DNA of 31,907 bases from positions 1-31,907 of the forward strand of contig JBJETQ010000006.1 of the NCBI GenBank assembly GCA_051883395.1, read 5' to 3'. The translations under genes and the position numbers were made by a program. Below the pieces are notes generated by a model. It did no database searches, was not told where the DNA came from, and saw nothing but the letters and a program-made list of their open reading frames with translations. This document shows positions 14,796 through 23,470 of the stretch, piece by piece; within the stretch, counting starts at the first letter, position 1; the number at the start of each line of letters is the position of its first letter. This DNA is from HGM11368 sp051883395. GTDB lineage: Bacteria; Bacillota; Clostridia; Christensenellales; UBA3700.

Positions 14796-16181
14796 TTATA
14801 CTCCCAGATATTCGATAATTGCCTTTGCTGCTTTTCTGCCTGCACCCATAGCCAATATAACGGTAGCCGCACCGGTAACTGCGTCGCCGCCTGCGTATAT
14901 TCCCTCAATGTTGGTAGACATAGCTTCTTCGTTGACTACGATAGTGCCTTTCTTTGTAAATTCCAGTCCCTTGAACGACTTTTTGATGAGCGGATTAGGG
15001 CTGGTGCCGAGCGAAACGATTACTTGGTCGACGTCAAGAACAAATTCGCTGCCTTCAATCGCTACCGGACGACGTCTGCCACTTGCGTCAGGTTCTCCGA
15101 GTTCCATTTTTACGCATTTGAGTCCGCATACTTTGCCGTTTTCACCCAGCATTTCCACAGGGTTGGTCAAGAGTTGAAGCTGGATTCCTTCTTCTACTGC
15201 ATGCACGATTTCTTCTCCTCTTGCAGGCATTTCTTCACGAGACCTTCTGTAAACTATGTACACTTCTCCGCCGCCTATTCTCTTGGCAGTTCTTGCTGCG
15301 TCCATAGCCACATTTCCTGCGCCTATTACAGCAACCTTTTTGCCGCAATAAACAGGAGTGATTGCGTCGTCCTTATAAGCCTGCATAAGGTTGACACGGG
15401 TCAAAAACTCGTTGGCAGAAGAAACGCCGTTGAGATTTTCGCCGTCAATACCCATAAACATAGGAAGTCCTGCGCCCGTTCCGATAAATATTGCGTCATA
15501 TTGTTCCTGCAATTCTTCAACCGTTATTGTCTTGCCGATGACGGTATTGAGTTTGATTTCAACGCCGAGAGCTTTGAGCTTTTCTATCTCTTTGGCAACT
15601 ACCTTTTCTTTTGGAAGTCTGAATTCCGGTATACCGTAAACAAGTACGCCGCCTGCTTTGTGGAAGGCTTCAAAAATTGTAACCTGCATGCCCTTCTGAG
15701 CGCAATCTGCTGCGCAAGCAAGTCCGGCAGGACCGCTTCCGACAACGGCAACTCTCTTGCCGCAACTAGCAGGTTTGACGTAATCTGCCGTTCCTTTTGC
15801 GAGACCGTAGTCTCCCACGTATCTTTCCAATGCGCCTATTGCAACCGAACCGCCGAGCTTCGCCTTACGAACGCAGTTGTTTTCGCATTGTTTTTCCTGC
15901 GGACAAACTCTGCCGCAAATTGCAGGCAAAAGACTCGATTCGCTTATGATGCCGAGTGCGCCGTCAGGGTCGTTTTCTTTTAGTCTTGCGATAAATGCAG
16001 GAATATCGATTCCTACCGGACAACCGTTGCGGCAAGGTGCGTTTTTACAACCGATACATCTGCTTGCTTCTGCCAGCATTGTCGCTTCGTCAAATCCGAG
16101 ATTTACTTCTTCAAAGTTTTTGATTCTTTCCTGTGGGTCCTGATGATTCGTAGTATGTCTTGGAATATTATTAATAGCCAT
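14796..16181 (-). CDS. nfnB: NfnB, large subunit of NADH-dependent reduced ferredoxin:NADP+ oxidoreductase
   Basis: A 461-residue flavoprotein of the glutamate-synthase small-subunit family. The N-terminal 110 residues bind two [4Fe-4S] clusters (CIGCKNAPCRNGCPVGIDIP and ICGRVCPQEKQCENNC). Two Rossmann folds follow: VAVVGSGPAGLACAAD binds FAD and VAVIGAGNVAMDAARTA binds NADPH. SLGTSPNPL and GIYAGGDAVTGAATVI close the FAD site. Gene pairing with an NfnA-like gene 3 bp upstream makes NfnAB the best call over the glutamate synthase small subunit, since no large subunit is nearby. NfnAB bifurcates electrons between NADPH, NAD+ and ferredoxin in the cytoplasm of anaerobes. Confidence 0.9.
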   Translation of the reverse strand: MAINNIPRHTTNHQDPQERIKNFEEVNLGFDEATMLAEASRCIGCKNAPCRNGCPVGIDIPAFIARLKENDPDGALGIISESSLLPAICGRVCPQEKQCENNCVRKAKLGGSVAIGALERYVGDYGLAKGTADYVKPASCGKRVAVVGSGPAGLACAADCAQKGMQVTIFEAFHKAGGVLVYGIPEFRLPKEKVVAKEIEKLKALGVEIKLNTVIGKTITVEELQEQYDAIFIGTGAGLPMFMGIDGENLNGVSSANEFLTRVNLMQAYKDDAITPVYCGKKVAVIGAGNVAMDAARTAKRIGGGEVYIVYRRSREEMPARGEEIVHAVEEGIQLQLLTNPVEMLGENGKVCGLKCVKMELGEPDASGRRRPVAIEGSEFVLDVDQVIVSLGTSPNPLIKKSFKGLEFTKKGTIVVNEEAMSTNIEGIYAGGDAVTGAATVILAMGAGRKAAKAIIEYLGV

Positions 16182-16184
16182 AAT

Positions 16185-17000
16185 TCAACCTCTCAATCTG
16201 CATTTTTCTTCGTGTTCTTTATAAAAGCCTGCTCTGTTCATAGCTTCGGCAAAGTCCACCTTGTGTCCGTCAAATTCCGGACCGTCCACGCATGCGTATT
16301 TGGTCTCTCCGTCAACGGTCAATCTGCATCCGCCGCACATACCGGTTCCGTCTACCATAATGCAGTTCATGCTGACGATGGTAGGAATGTTGTATTTGCG
16401 GGTAAGCTCGCTTACGTTGCGCATCATAATCATCGGACCTACGACAAATACACAATCTATCTTTTTGCCTTCGTCGATGAGTTGTTGCAAAACAGTAGTT
16501 ACAAAGCCCTTGGTTCCCATAGAGCCATCGTCCGTGGCAATATAAGTATTGTTGCTGTTGGCTCTGAATTCGTCTATATTAAAGAGCAATTCTTTGGTTC
16601 TTGCTCCCATAATAACGTCGCATTTCTGACCTTTTTGGGTACGCAATTTTGCCTGCGGATAAATAACGGCACAACCTATACCGCCGCCGACAAGCACTAC
16701 GTTTTCGTAAGCGTCGAGTTCGGTTGCGTTGCCGAGCGGTCCAACCATGTCATGCAGACTGTCGCCCACGTTTAGCATAGCCATTTTGTGAGTGGAATAT
16801 CCGACTTCCTGCACCAACAAGGTGATTGTTCCCTTTTCTCTGTCAAAATCACAGATGGTAAAAGGTACTCTTTCGCCGTTTTCATCGACACGCAAAATAA
16901 TGAATTGTCCCGGCAGACAATGTTTTGCAATGTCAGGGTTTTCGATGACGTACTCCTTAACTCTCGGAGCGATGTCTTTGATGTTGAGAATCTTATTCAT
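16185..17000 (-). CDS. nfnA: NfnA, small subunit (dihydroorotate dehydrogenase electron-transfer-like FAD/[2Fe-2S] protein)
   Basis: A 271-residue protein with a ferredoxin-reductase-type fold. HCLPGQFIILRVDENGERVPFTI binds FAD; the NAD site is VVLVGGGIGCAVIYPQAK; the C-terminal [2Fe-2S] cysteines are in MVDGTGMCGGCRLTV and YACVDGPEFDG. These features fit the NfnA subunit that receives electrons from NADH. AAGGAAG precedes the ATG. It overlaps the nth stop by 4 nt and is followed by nfnB after 3 bp, so the pair should be made together. Confidence 0.92.
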   Translation of the reverse strand: MNKILNIKDIAPRVKEYVIENPDIAKHCLPGQFIILRVDENGERVPFTICDFDREKGTITLLVQEVGYSTHKMAMLNVGDSLHDMVGPLGNATELDAYENVVLVGGGIGCAVIYPQAKLRTQKGQKCDVIMGARTKELLFNIDEFRANSNNTYIATDDGSMGTKGFVTTVLQQLIDEGKKIDCVFVVGPMIMMRNVSELTRKYNIPTIVSMNCIMVDGTGMCGGCRLTVDGETKYACVDGPEFDGHKVDFAEAMNRAGFYKEHEEKCRLRG

Positions 17001-17632
17001 TTTTTCACTTCCTTTATGTATTTACAATATTTTTTTATCAAGCACTCATCGCACTTGGGTTTTTGACTACTACATACGTATCTGCCGTGATGTATCAACA
17101 AGTGATGCAGATGCGACCAATTTTTTTCCGGTACTGCCTGCATCAAACTTTTTTCTACTACCAGCGGATTGTCGCTATCTGCCAGTCCCAGCCTGTTGGA
17201 CAATCTCAACACGTGAGTATCGACGGCTATTGCGTTGCCCCCAAAGCCTACCGCATAAACGACGTTGGCGGTCTTTCTGCCTACTCCCGCTAGACTCATA
17301 AGGTCATCGATATTGCTCGGCACCTGTCCGTCAAACCGAGCGACAATATCCTTGGAACAAGCTATTATATTCTTTGCCTTATTGTGATAAAATCCGCAAC
17401 TGTATATGTCCTTTTCCAGTTCTTCGGGTGCCAGCTGAGACATCTGATAAGGATTGTTGACTTTTTCAAAGAGTTTTTTGGTAACCATATTCACTCGTTT
17501 GTCCGTACATTGCGCCGACAAAATTACCGCTACCAAAAGCTCGTATACGCTGTTGAATTTCAGTTCACATTCTGCTTCGGGATGTTGCCTGTCAAGCAAC
17601 TCTATCAGCTCGTCTATCTCATTTTCTTTCAT
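16997..17632 (-). CDS. nth: Endonuclease III
   Basis: A 211-residue DNA glycosylase/AP lyase that removes oxidised pyrimidines. The helix-hairpin-helix is LMSLAGVGRKTANVV, the catalytic lysine is in ILSAQCTDKRVN, the catalytic aspartate is in VDTHVLRLSNRLGL, and four cysteines spaced C-x6-C-x2-C-x5-C near the end bind a [4Fe-4S] cluster. I use the ATG at 17632 rather than the TTG at 17650. Either way the start overlaps the ATPase gene's end. It is placed between the P-type ATPase and nfnA. Confidence 0.96.
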   Translation of the reverse strand: MKENEIDELIELLDRQHPEAECELKFNSVYELLVAVILSAQCTDKRVNMVTKKLFEKVNNPYQMSQLAPEELEKDIYSCGFYHNKAKNIIACSKDIVARFDGQVPSNIDDLMSLAGVGRKTANVVYAVGFGGNAIAVDTHVLRLSNRLGLADSDNPLVVEKSLMQAVPEKNWSHLHHLLIHHGRYVCSSQKPKCDECLIKKYCKYIKEVKK

Positions 17633-20600
17633 CTTTTCTTTTTCCCACAAGCTCTCTCGCCTTGCCAGCCAGCCCGACGAAAAATCCTTTTATCTCCTTA
17701 AACAACGCCTTTATCGCTTCTACTTCCGCACGCATAAACAATATCATAAGCGGTGCGCAGACGACAAATATGACGGTCTTGATAATCATATCGGTAGTCA
17801 AAGGCACAAGCGACAAAATCGAACTTACGTAGTCCGACGATACGGCGGCTATAAATATTACCAACGCCATAGCTATCAGAAAGAGCCTTTCTTTGTTGTA
17901 AGGCATACATACCTGCAACAGCACTACTACCGCAACCATACTCGTTACGAAGAATGACATCGTGGAAATCTGTGCCGACACGTCAAGCCCGATATCTCTG
18001 TAAATGTAACTTATCAGCCATACCAAAAATGCTACCGTCAACCCAGCCGGAACAGCCTTTTTGAACACTTTGGACAAAAAGCTTCCTGAGACTTTGGTAT
18101 CGTTAGGTTCGAGCGCAAGGAAGAATGACGGCAAACCTACAAACAGCATACTGATAACAGTCAACTGAATTGGTACAAACGGATAATTCATCTGGAAGAT
18201 GATGAGCAACAACGACAAGACAAGACTGTAAGTCGTCTTGACGAGAAACAGCGAAGCTGCCCTTTCGATATTGTTGATTACTCGTCTGCCTTCTGCAACT
18301 ACGCTAGGCAATGCGCTGAAATCGCTGTCGAGCAACACCAATTGCGCTACGTTGCGGCTTGCTTCGCTTCCGCTTGCCATAGCAATCGAGCAATCGGCTT
18401 CTTTGAGAGCCATAACGTCGTTGACGCCGTCGCCCGTCATACCTACCGTGTATCCCTTTTGTTTGAGCGACTGAACGAGAATTTTCTTTTGTTTAGGGCT
18501 GACTCTGCCGAAAATCGTATATTTGTCGCAAGCGTCGTAAATCTTTTCCGGAGTGTCCAAATCGACCGAAGCGTCGATAAACTTATCCGCTCCCATCAAG
18601 CCCGCTCTTTCAGCAACCTTTGAAACGGTAATTGGATTGTCGCCGCTGATTACTTTGAGATTGACGCCTTGTTTTGCAAAATACTCAAAAGTCTTTTTTG
18701 CGTTTTCTCTTATTTTGTCGCTGAGAACTATGAGTGCGATAGGACGCATTTTGTTTTCGTCCATGTTCTCTTTGAGTTGCTCGGTAGTTTTGACAAGAAC
18801 CAATACTCTGTATCCCTGCGACGTATATTCAAGAGCGTCGCTTTCGACAAGACCAAATCGAGATTTGAGTACAAACTCCGGAGCCCCGACGATAAATCTT
18901 CCTTTATCGCCAAAGTCGGCTCCGCTCCATTTTCTCGAAGAAGAAAACGGTATGGTCTTGATTACGTCGTAGCGTTCGCTGCTTTTGAAGTAATTGTCAA
19001 AAGCTTCGAAAGTTGCTCCGCTGTTGCCCAGCGCCGCCACCATATTGGTCATAATATCGTCGACAAAACCATATTTGGTAGAATACACGTGCGTTTCTTC
19101 TACCTGCATGCTGCCTTCGGTTATAGTACCCGTCTTATCCAGACAAAGCACGTCTACCCTAGCCAGTGTTTCTATACAATACAGGTCCTGCACCAAAGTG
19201 CGTTTTTTTGCAAGTTTGATTATACCTGCCGCCAGCGCAATACTGGTCAACATTACCAGTCCTTCCGGTATCATTCCCACAATGGAAGCCACCGTTGCCG
19301 TAACAGCCTGATTGATTGTTGCGGTCGTCTTGAAGTTGGTATAAAACATCAAAATTCCGATAGGGAAAATGGCTATCGTAACTATACGAATAATCCAGTT
19401 GATAGACTTCATCAATTCAGACTTAGGCTTCTTGAATTGCTTGGCTTCCGTCATAAGTTTGGACGTATAATTGTCCTTGCCTACCGCACATGCTCTCGCC
19501 TTGCAATCGCCTGCCTGTATAAAACTGCCCGACAACAATTCGCTTCCTATCTCTTTGTGTACGTCGTCCTGTTCGCCCGTCAACAAAGACTCGTTGACTT
19601 CGCACATGCCTTCTACCAACACGCTGTCGGCAGGCACCTGTTCTCCCTGTCTGAGTACAAAAATATCGTCAAGCACCAACTCGTCGTTGTCAATTTCTTC
19701 TATTTTGCCGTCTCTCACAACCCTGATTTTAGGAGTGGACATAATGCTCATCTTTTCCAAAGTGAGCTTGGAGCGAATCTCCTGCACGATACCGACAATC
19801 ATATTGACGATTACGGTACCCATAAACAGAGCGTTTTTGAATTCTCCGTAAATTAGTATCATCGTCGCAAGGAAAAAGTTGAGAACGTTGAACAACGTCA
19901 ATACGTTGCTTCGGAAGATACCTGCGTATGACTTGGTAACGATATTAGGCTGCTCGTTGTTCAGCCCCCTGTCCATACGCTCCTGCACCTGCTCTGCACT
20001 CAGCCCCTGAGCAGGGTCTGGCTGCACTCTTTGCAAAGGCGTGTTAAACTTTTTCTTGTTTTTCTTTTTGCGTGGTTTTTGTACGATTTCTGCCTTGATT
20101 TCGTCTTCCTTATTATCTTCTTGGCTAGACGTTGAATTGACTTGCGTATCGTCGGTCTGTTCTACCGATTGGGCTGTTTTTTGCTCGCTCACGATAGCTG
20201 CACCGTCGTCCTGCAATGGTTGCTCGCTTTCTTTTGCTTCGACAACGTCTGCGTTGGCAGCGATTGGCTCATTCTTTTTCTTTTTGTTTACGTTTTTTTT
20301 GACATCGGCGTTTTGTACCGCCCTGTCAGTCTTTGCCGTTTGCGCTGCTTCTGTTTTTTTGACGCCCTGCGCCGTTTTTGTTGAATCCGTTACGGCTACG
20401 CTTTCACCTGCCGCAGCCGAGTTTTCAGACTTTTTACGCTTGCTTTCGGTAGGTTTTGCAGATTTTGTCTGTTGTCTGGCGGTTGTATTGATTTTATCCG
20501 CATCTACTGCAAACGCCTGACTCTTTGTGGCAGACTGATTTTTATCGGCAACGATAATTTTATCTTTTTCTTCTACGGCAGACAAAACGACAGACTTCTC

Positions 20601-20696
20601 TTGAACAGAAGTCTTTTTAGGTCTTGGTTTAGGCAATTTTTTGACGCTGTTGGTAATAACGTTCTGCGTCGTTTTGCTTTTGTCGTTTTTAGCCAT
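17619..20696 (-). CDS. CtpE-like cation-transporting P-type ATPase with a long disordered N-terminal extension
   Basis: A 1025-residue P2-type ATPase. The actuator motif TGEQ is near 373, the ion-site helix has MIPEGLVMLTSIA (475-487), the phosphorylated aspartate is in CLDKTGTITEG (518-528), the nucleotide domain includes RKWSGADF, and the hinge is MTGDGVND (753-760). About ten membrane helices are present. The sequence after PEGL (KRTLVQDLYCIETLARVDV) resembles mycobacterial CtpE, a calcium-uptake pump, so Ca2+ or another divalent ion is likely. Residues 1-227 are a low-complexity tail rich in K, A, T, E and Q, ending in a very basic stretch; this is not part of the family. No ribosome site; the promoter has its -10 only 7 nt before the ATG. 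Heads the operon through yhbY. Confidence 0.9.
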   Translation of the reverse strand: MAKNDKSKTTQNVITNSVKKLPKPRPKKTSVQEKSVVLSAVEEKDKIIVADKNQSATKSQAFAVDADKINTTARQQTKSAKPTESKRKKSENSAAAGESVAVTDSTKTAQGVKKTEAAQTAKTDRAVQNADVKKNVNKKKKNEPIAANADVVEAKESEQPLQDDGAAIVSEQKTAQSVEQTDDTQVNSTSSQEDNKEDEIKAEIVQKPRKKKNKKKFNTPLQRVQPDPAQGLSAEQVQERMDRGLNNEQPNIVTKSYAGIFRSNVLTLFNVLNFFLATMILIYGEFKNALFMGTVIVNMIVGIVQEIRSKLTLEKMSIMSTPKIRVVRDGKIEEIDNDELVLDDIFVLRQGEQVPADSVLVEGMCEVNESLLTGEQDDVHKEIGSELLSGSFIQAGDCKARACAVGKDNYTSKLMTEAKQFKKPKSELMKSINWIIRIVTIAIFPIGILMFYTNFKTTATINQAVTATVASIVGMIPEGLVMLTSIALAAGIIKLAKKRTLVQDLYCIETLARVDVLCLDKTGTITEGSMQVEETHVYSTKYGFVDDIMTNMVAALGNSGATFEAFDNYFKSSERYDVIKTIPFSSSRKWSGADFGDKGRFIVGAPEFVLKSRFGLVESDALEYTSQGYRVLVLVKTTEQLKENMDENKMRPIALIVLSDKIRENAKKTFEYFAKQGVNLKVISGDNPITVSKVAERAGLMGADKFIDASVDLDTPEKIYDACDKYTIFGRVSPKQKKILVQSLKQKGYTVGMTGDGVNDVMALKEADCSIAMASGSEASRNVAQLVLLDSDFSALPSVVAEGRRVINNIERAASLFLVKTTYSLVLSLLLIIFQMNYPFVPIQLTVISMLFVGLPSFFLALEPNDTKVSGSFLSKVFKKAVPAGLTVAFLVWLISYIYRDIGLDVSAQISTMSFFVTSMVAVVVLLQVCMPYNKERLFLIAMALVIFIAAVSSDYVSSILSLVPLTTDMIIKTVIFVVCAPLMILFMRAEVEAIKALFKEIKGFFVGLAGKARELVGKRKDERK

Positions 20697-20703
20697 ATAT
20701 TTT

Positions 20704-20732
20704 ATAATATCACTTATTTATAATTAAGTCAA
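20704..20732 (-). promoter_or_regulatory. Promoter of the P-type ATPase operon, predicted near-leaderless
   Basis: On the minus strand TTGACT (20727-20732), 17 bp, then TATTAT (20704-20709) preceded by TG (extended -10), then 7 nt and the ATG. The predicted start is at or one base from the initiation codon. Confidence 0.72.
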
Positions 20733-20807
20733 TTGTGCGCATAAATATAAGTCTTATTTTCAATTTTTTCCTTATCTTGACTTATTTAGCCCCATCGATG
20801 CCACAAA
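20733..20807 (-). other. Intergenic region after tyrA; only a weak hairpin seen
   Basis: Downstream of tyrA there is no strong terminator. The minus strand holds AAATAAGTC and GACTTATATTT separated by about 20 nt, an imperfect A/T-rich stem without a clean U tract. Readthrough toward the ATPase operon is possible. Confidence 0.35.
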
Positions 20808-21659
20808 TTATTTTTGCAGATTAATTCTTCTTGCCGTAGCCTTGGCAAAAAGTTCTTCCAGTTCTTCACTATTCCCTTCTTTGACGCATTTTTTGATAAG
20901 GTCAAGCTGCGCTTCAAATTCTTCTATTTTGTCAAGGAGATTGACCTTGTTGTTGATAAACAACTGAGACCACAACTTTTCGTTGATGTTGGCAATGCGT
21001 GTCAAATCACGATAGCTGTCCCCGATAAATTTGCCTGTTTCGCCGTCTTCGCTGTCGCTGTTGATAAGAGCCACAGCCAATGCATGCGGAAGCTGCGACG
21101 TATATGCAATGATTTCGTCGTGCTTGTCGGGAGTGGTAATTTTTATTTGACCAAAGCCTATTTCTTTGGCAAGCAAAGTTATTTTTTCCATAGCCGCAGG
21201 GTTGGTTTTGGCTGTCGGAGTTATGATAAAGTTAGCGCCTTTAAACACTCTGTCGTCGGCAAAATCAAATCCTTTCTTTTCTCTGCCTGCCATCGGATGA
21301 GCAAATACAAAGTCAACTCCGTCGGGAAGTGTGCTTTCTATCTCGCAAGCAAAGTGCGATTTCAGCCCGGCAACGTCGGTGATTATCGCTCCTTTTTTGA
21401 CGTATGCAGCATTGTCTCTCAAATACTTGGCTATCATGTCGGGATAAAGCGCCATAACTATTACGTCGCTCTCACCGAAAAACTCCTTACAACTATCGCT
21501 GCTCTTTACTACGGCGCCAGTAGATACTGCTTTTGACAAAGTGTCTTTGTCCTTGTCAACTCCGTACACAACGTACCCTGCCTTTGACAAAGCCAGCGCA
21601 TACGAGCCGCCTATTACGCCCAATCCTACAACAGTAATAATTTTGATACCGTCAATCAT
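20808..21659 (-). CDS. tyrA: Prephenate dehydrogenase
   Basis: A 283-residue NAD-dependent enzyme turning prephenate into 4-hydroxyphenylpyruvate for tyrosine. The Rossmann motif is VVGLGVIGGSYALALS, ending in an aspartate (GVDKD) that favours NAD+. FVFAHPMAGREKKGFDFA and TSQLPHALAVALI are the family's active-site segments. There is no ACT domain or fused chorismate mutase. GGAG precedes the ATG, and the start overlaps the aroQ stop by 8 nt. It is the last gene in the aromatic operon. Confidence 0.95.
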   Translation of the reverse strand: MIDGIKIITVVGLGVIGGSYALALSKAGYVVYGVDKDKDTLSKAVSTGAVVKSSDSCKEFFGESDVIVMALYPDMIAKYLRDNAAYVKKGAIITDVAGLKSHFACEIESTLPDGVDFVFAHPMAGREKKGFDFADDRVFKGANFIITPTAKTNPAAMEKITLLAKEIGFGQIKITTPDKHDEIIAYTSQLPHALAVALINSDSEDGETGKFIGDSYRDLTRIANINEKLWSQLFINNKVNLLDKIEEFEAQLDLIKKCVKEGNSEELEELFAKATARRINLQK

Positions 21660-22089
21660 TGTTTTTCTCCGTCAGTATATCGATAGCTTCGACGTAACCG
21701 TCAAAGCCCTTGCCCTTTATCTGAGCCACGCATGCAGCCGCCGTAACGGATATTTTGCGAAAATCTTCTCTGTTGTCTACGTCGGATATATGTACTTCAA
21801 CGACAGGAAGATTGATAGCCTTGATTGCGTCCATTATAGCGTAGCTGTAATGAGTATAAGCACCGGGATTGATAACGACGCCGTCGTAATTGTCAAAATA
21901 ACACCCATGCAGACAGTCGATTATTGCACCTTCGCTGTTGCTTTGAAAAAACGAAAGTTCAGCCTTATCTCCCCTGCGACTTTTGATAAATTCCACCAAA
22001 CCGTCGTAGGTCTTGTCTCCATAGATATTTTTTTCTCTGATGCCAAGCATATTGAGATTTGGACCGTTGATTACCATAATTTTCTTCAT
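21652..22089 (-). CDS. aroQ: Type II 3-dehydroquinate dehydratase
   Basis: A 145-residue flavodoxin-like enzyme, typically dodecameric, removing water from 3-dehydroquinate. Typical segments are VINGPNLNMLGIREKNIYG with the catalytic tyrosine, FFQSNSEGAIIDCLHG, INPGAYTHYSYAIMDAI, and VVEVHISDVDNREDFRK with the catalytic histidine. AGGTGAAATT precedes the ATG, 28 bp after the aroE-aroK gene. Confidence 0.97.
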   Translation of the reverse strand: MKKIMVINGPNLNMLGIREKNIYGDKTYDGLVEFIKSRRGDKAELSFFQSNSEGAIIDCLHGCYFDNYDGVVINPGAYTHYSYAIMDAIKAINLPVVEVHISDVDNREDFRKISVTAAACVAQIKGKGFDGYVEAIDILTEKNND

Positions 22090-22117
22090 AATTTCACCTA
22101 TCGTTGAGTATCCTGAG

Positions 22118-23470
22118 TTACCACATATTTGTGGTCTCGTTTTTCTTCTTCTTTGTGGTCTTGTTTTTCTTCTTGTTTGTGATATTGCTTTTCTTCATCG
22201 CCGCCGTTTTTGTTATCGAAGCGACGCATTTTGATACGTCCCCGTCGTTGACAATTTCAAAGTCTGCCGCCGCTTGATAGAGCGGTTTTCTTTCTTTGAA
22301 TATCTTCAAGACGTTGTTGCTGTTACCCTTCAAAACAGGTCTGTTTTTTACGTCGCAATTTTTTATAATGAGATGCGGATCTCTATTGAGCCACATCACG
22401 CTTCCGCTGGTTCTCATCATGGATACGTTGGCTGAGTTTTTGACAATTCCGCCGCCCGTAGCGACTACCATACCTTTATTTTTACACAATTTTGCCAGAC
22501 TTTTTGTTTCGTATCGCCTGAAAGCGGGTTCGCCTTCACTCTCAAATATTTGCGTTATGCTCTTGCCACATTCCTTTTCTATCTCGCTGTCGCTGTCAAC
22601 AAATTCCCTGTCTGTCGTTTGCGCCAGCATAGTGCCTGCCGTACTTTTACCGCACCCCATCATGCCTACAAGATAAATATTGGCGCCGTTCTCTCTGTCA
22701 AAGTCGGCTTTCAGATTGTGGTACACCTGATTGAGATAGTCTTCGTCTACCTTGATTCCTTGCCAATACTCCTGCGATTTGAGTGCCTGCGCCACCAGCA
22801 TATACAGTCCGTTGGCAACGTACAGTCCTTGTTGACTTGCAAGTGCCAGAAACTCCGTCATAGCAGGATTGTAAACTACGTCCACGGCAACTTTGAAATG
22901 AGATAAAACCTTTTCGTCAACGGGACTTTCACCTACGTTGGGACTCATACCCACGGGAGTGGTATTGACGATAAGATACCCCTTTATTTTTTGCAGTTGC
23001 TGATAGGAGATATGGTCTCCCTGTGGTTTGCGGGACACCACGATTACCTTTTTTGCGCCCCCTTTGGCAAGCGAAAATTGAACCGATTTGCTTGCGCCGC
23101 CACTACCGAGTACGACGCAGATTTTCCCTTTTACGTTAATTTTGTTGTATCTGAGCAACGCTTCAAAGCCATAGGTATCGGTATTGTATCCGAGATATTT
23201 GTCGTTTTGTCTCACTATCGTATTGACCGCTCCCAAAGCAGCTGCGTCCCCGACAATATCGTCCAAAGCGGCAATTACCTTTTCTTTATACGGCACAGTA
23301 ACGTTGAGTCCGTCATACTCACCGATTATCCGCCTTATATTCTTCAATTCTTTTTCGCTTACTTCACGTTTGCCGTACTTGGCGTCAATATCGTAATGCT
23401 TGAAAAATTGTTTGTGTATGTCAGGCGACAAAGTGTGAGAAAGCTTTTTTCCAAGTACGCAATATTTCAT
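22118..23470 (-). CDS. aroE: Fused shikimate dehydrogenase (AroE) and shikimate kinase (AroK)
   Basis: One 450-residue protein does two consecutive shikimate steps. Residues 1-255 are AroE: LSHTLSPDIH and NVTVPYKEKV (shikimate site and catalytic lysine), GAVNTI, GYNTDTYGFEALL, the short NADP domain VVLGSGGASKSV, NTTPVGMSP, and NGLYMLVAQA. Residues 262-430 are AroK: LVGMMGCGKSTAG (P-loop), DSDSEIEKE, EGEPAFRRYE, VVATGGGIV and a lid segment (KNRPVLKGNSN). The tail after 430 is a lysine/asparagine/threonine repeat encoded by three 24-bp units. The start overlaps pheA's stop by ATGA coupling. AroK part could be aroK or aroL by symbol. Confidence 0.95.
   Translation of the reverse strand: MKYCVLGKKLSHTLSPDIHKQFFKHYDIDAKYGKREVSEKELKNIRRIIGEYDGLNVTVPYKEKVIAALDDIVGDAAALGAVNTIVRQNDKYLGYNTDTYGFEALLRYNKINVKGKICVVLGSGGASKSVQFSLAKGGAKKVIVVSRKPQGDHISYQQLQKIKGYLIVNTTPVGMSPNVGESPVDEKVLSHFKVAVDVVYNPAMTEFLALASQQGLYVANGLYMLVAQALKSQEYWQGIKVDEDYLNQVYHNLKADFDRENGANIYLVGMMGCGKSTAGTMLAQTTDREFVDSDSEIEKECGKSITQIFESEGEPAFRRYETKSLAKLCKNKGMVVATGGGIVKNSANVSMMRTSGSVMWLNRDPHLIIKNCDVKNRPVLKGNSNNVLKIFKERKPLYQAAADFEIVNDGDVSKCVASITKTAAMKKSNITNKKKNKTTKKKKNETTNMW
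22128..22199. repeat. Three tandem 24-bp units at the 3' end of the aroE-aroK gene
   Basis: Units lie at 22128-22151, 22152-22175 and 22176-22199. Each begins TTTGTG on the plus strand and contains a TTTTTCTTCTT-type run. The first two units differ at only two positions; the third is more diverged. On the coding strand each unit gives eight residues of the type K-K-K-N-x-T-T-N, so the array keeps frame and only lengthens the basic tail. Confidence 0.88.

Noticed and set aside
14775..15983. 402-codon plus-strand open frame opposite nfnB
   Set aside because: The translation is rich in Cys, Phe, Tyr and Ser without recognisable domains, while the minus strand encodes a complete NfnB.
14796..17000. 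Glutamate synthase small subunit plus dihydroorotate dehydrogenase electron-transfer subunit
   Set aside because: Either name fits one protein alone, but the adjacent pair without gltB-like or pyrD genes matches NfnAB best.
18669..19856. 395-codon plus-strand open frame opposite the P-type ATPase
   Set aside because: It covers conserved ATPase motifs on the other strand and has no coherent hydrophobic or domain pattern.
22128..22199. Possible CRISPR-like short repeat array
   Set aside because: The three units are directly adjacent, have no unique spacers and stay in frame with a gene, so it is a coding tandem repeat.
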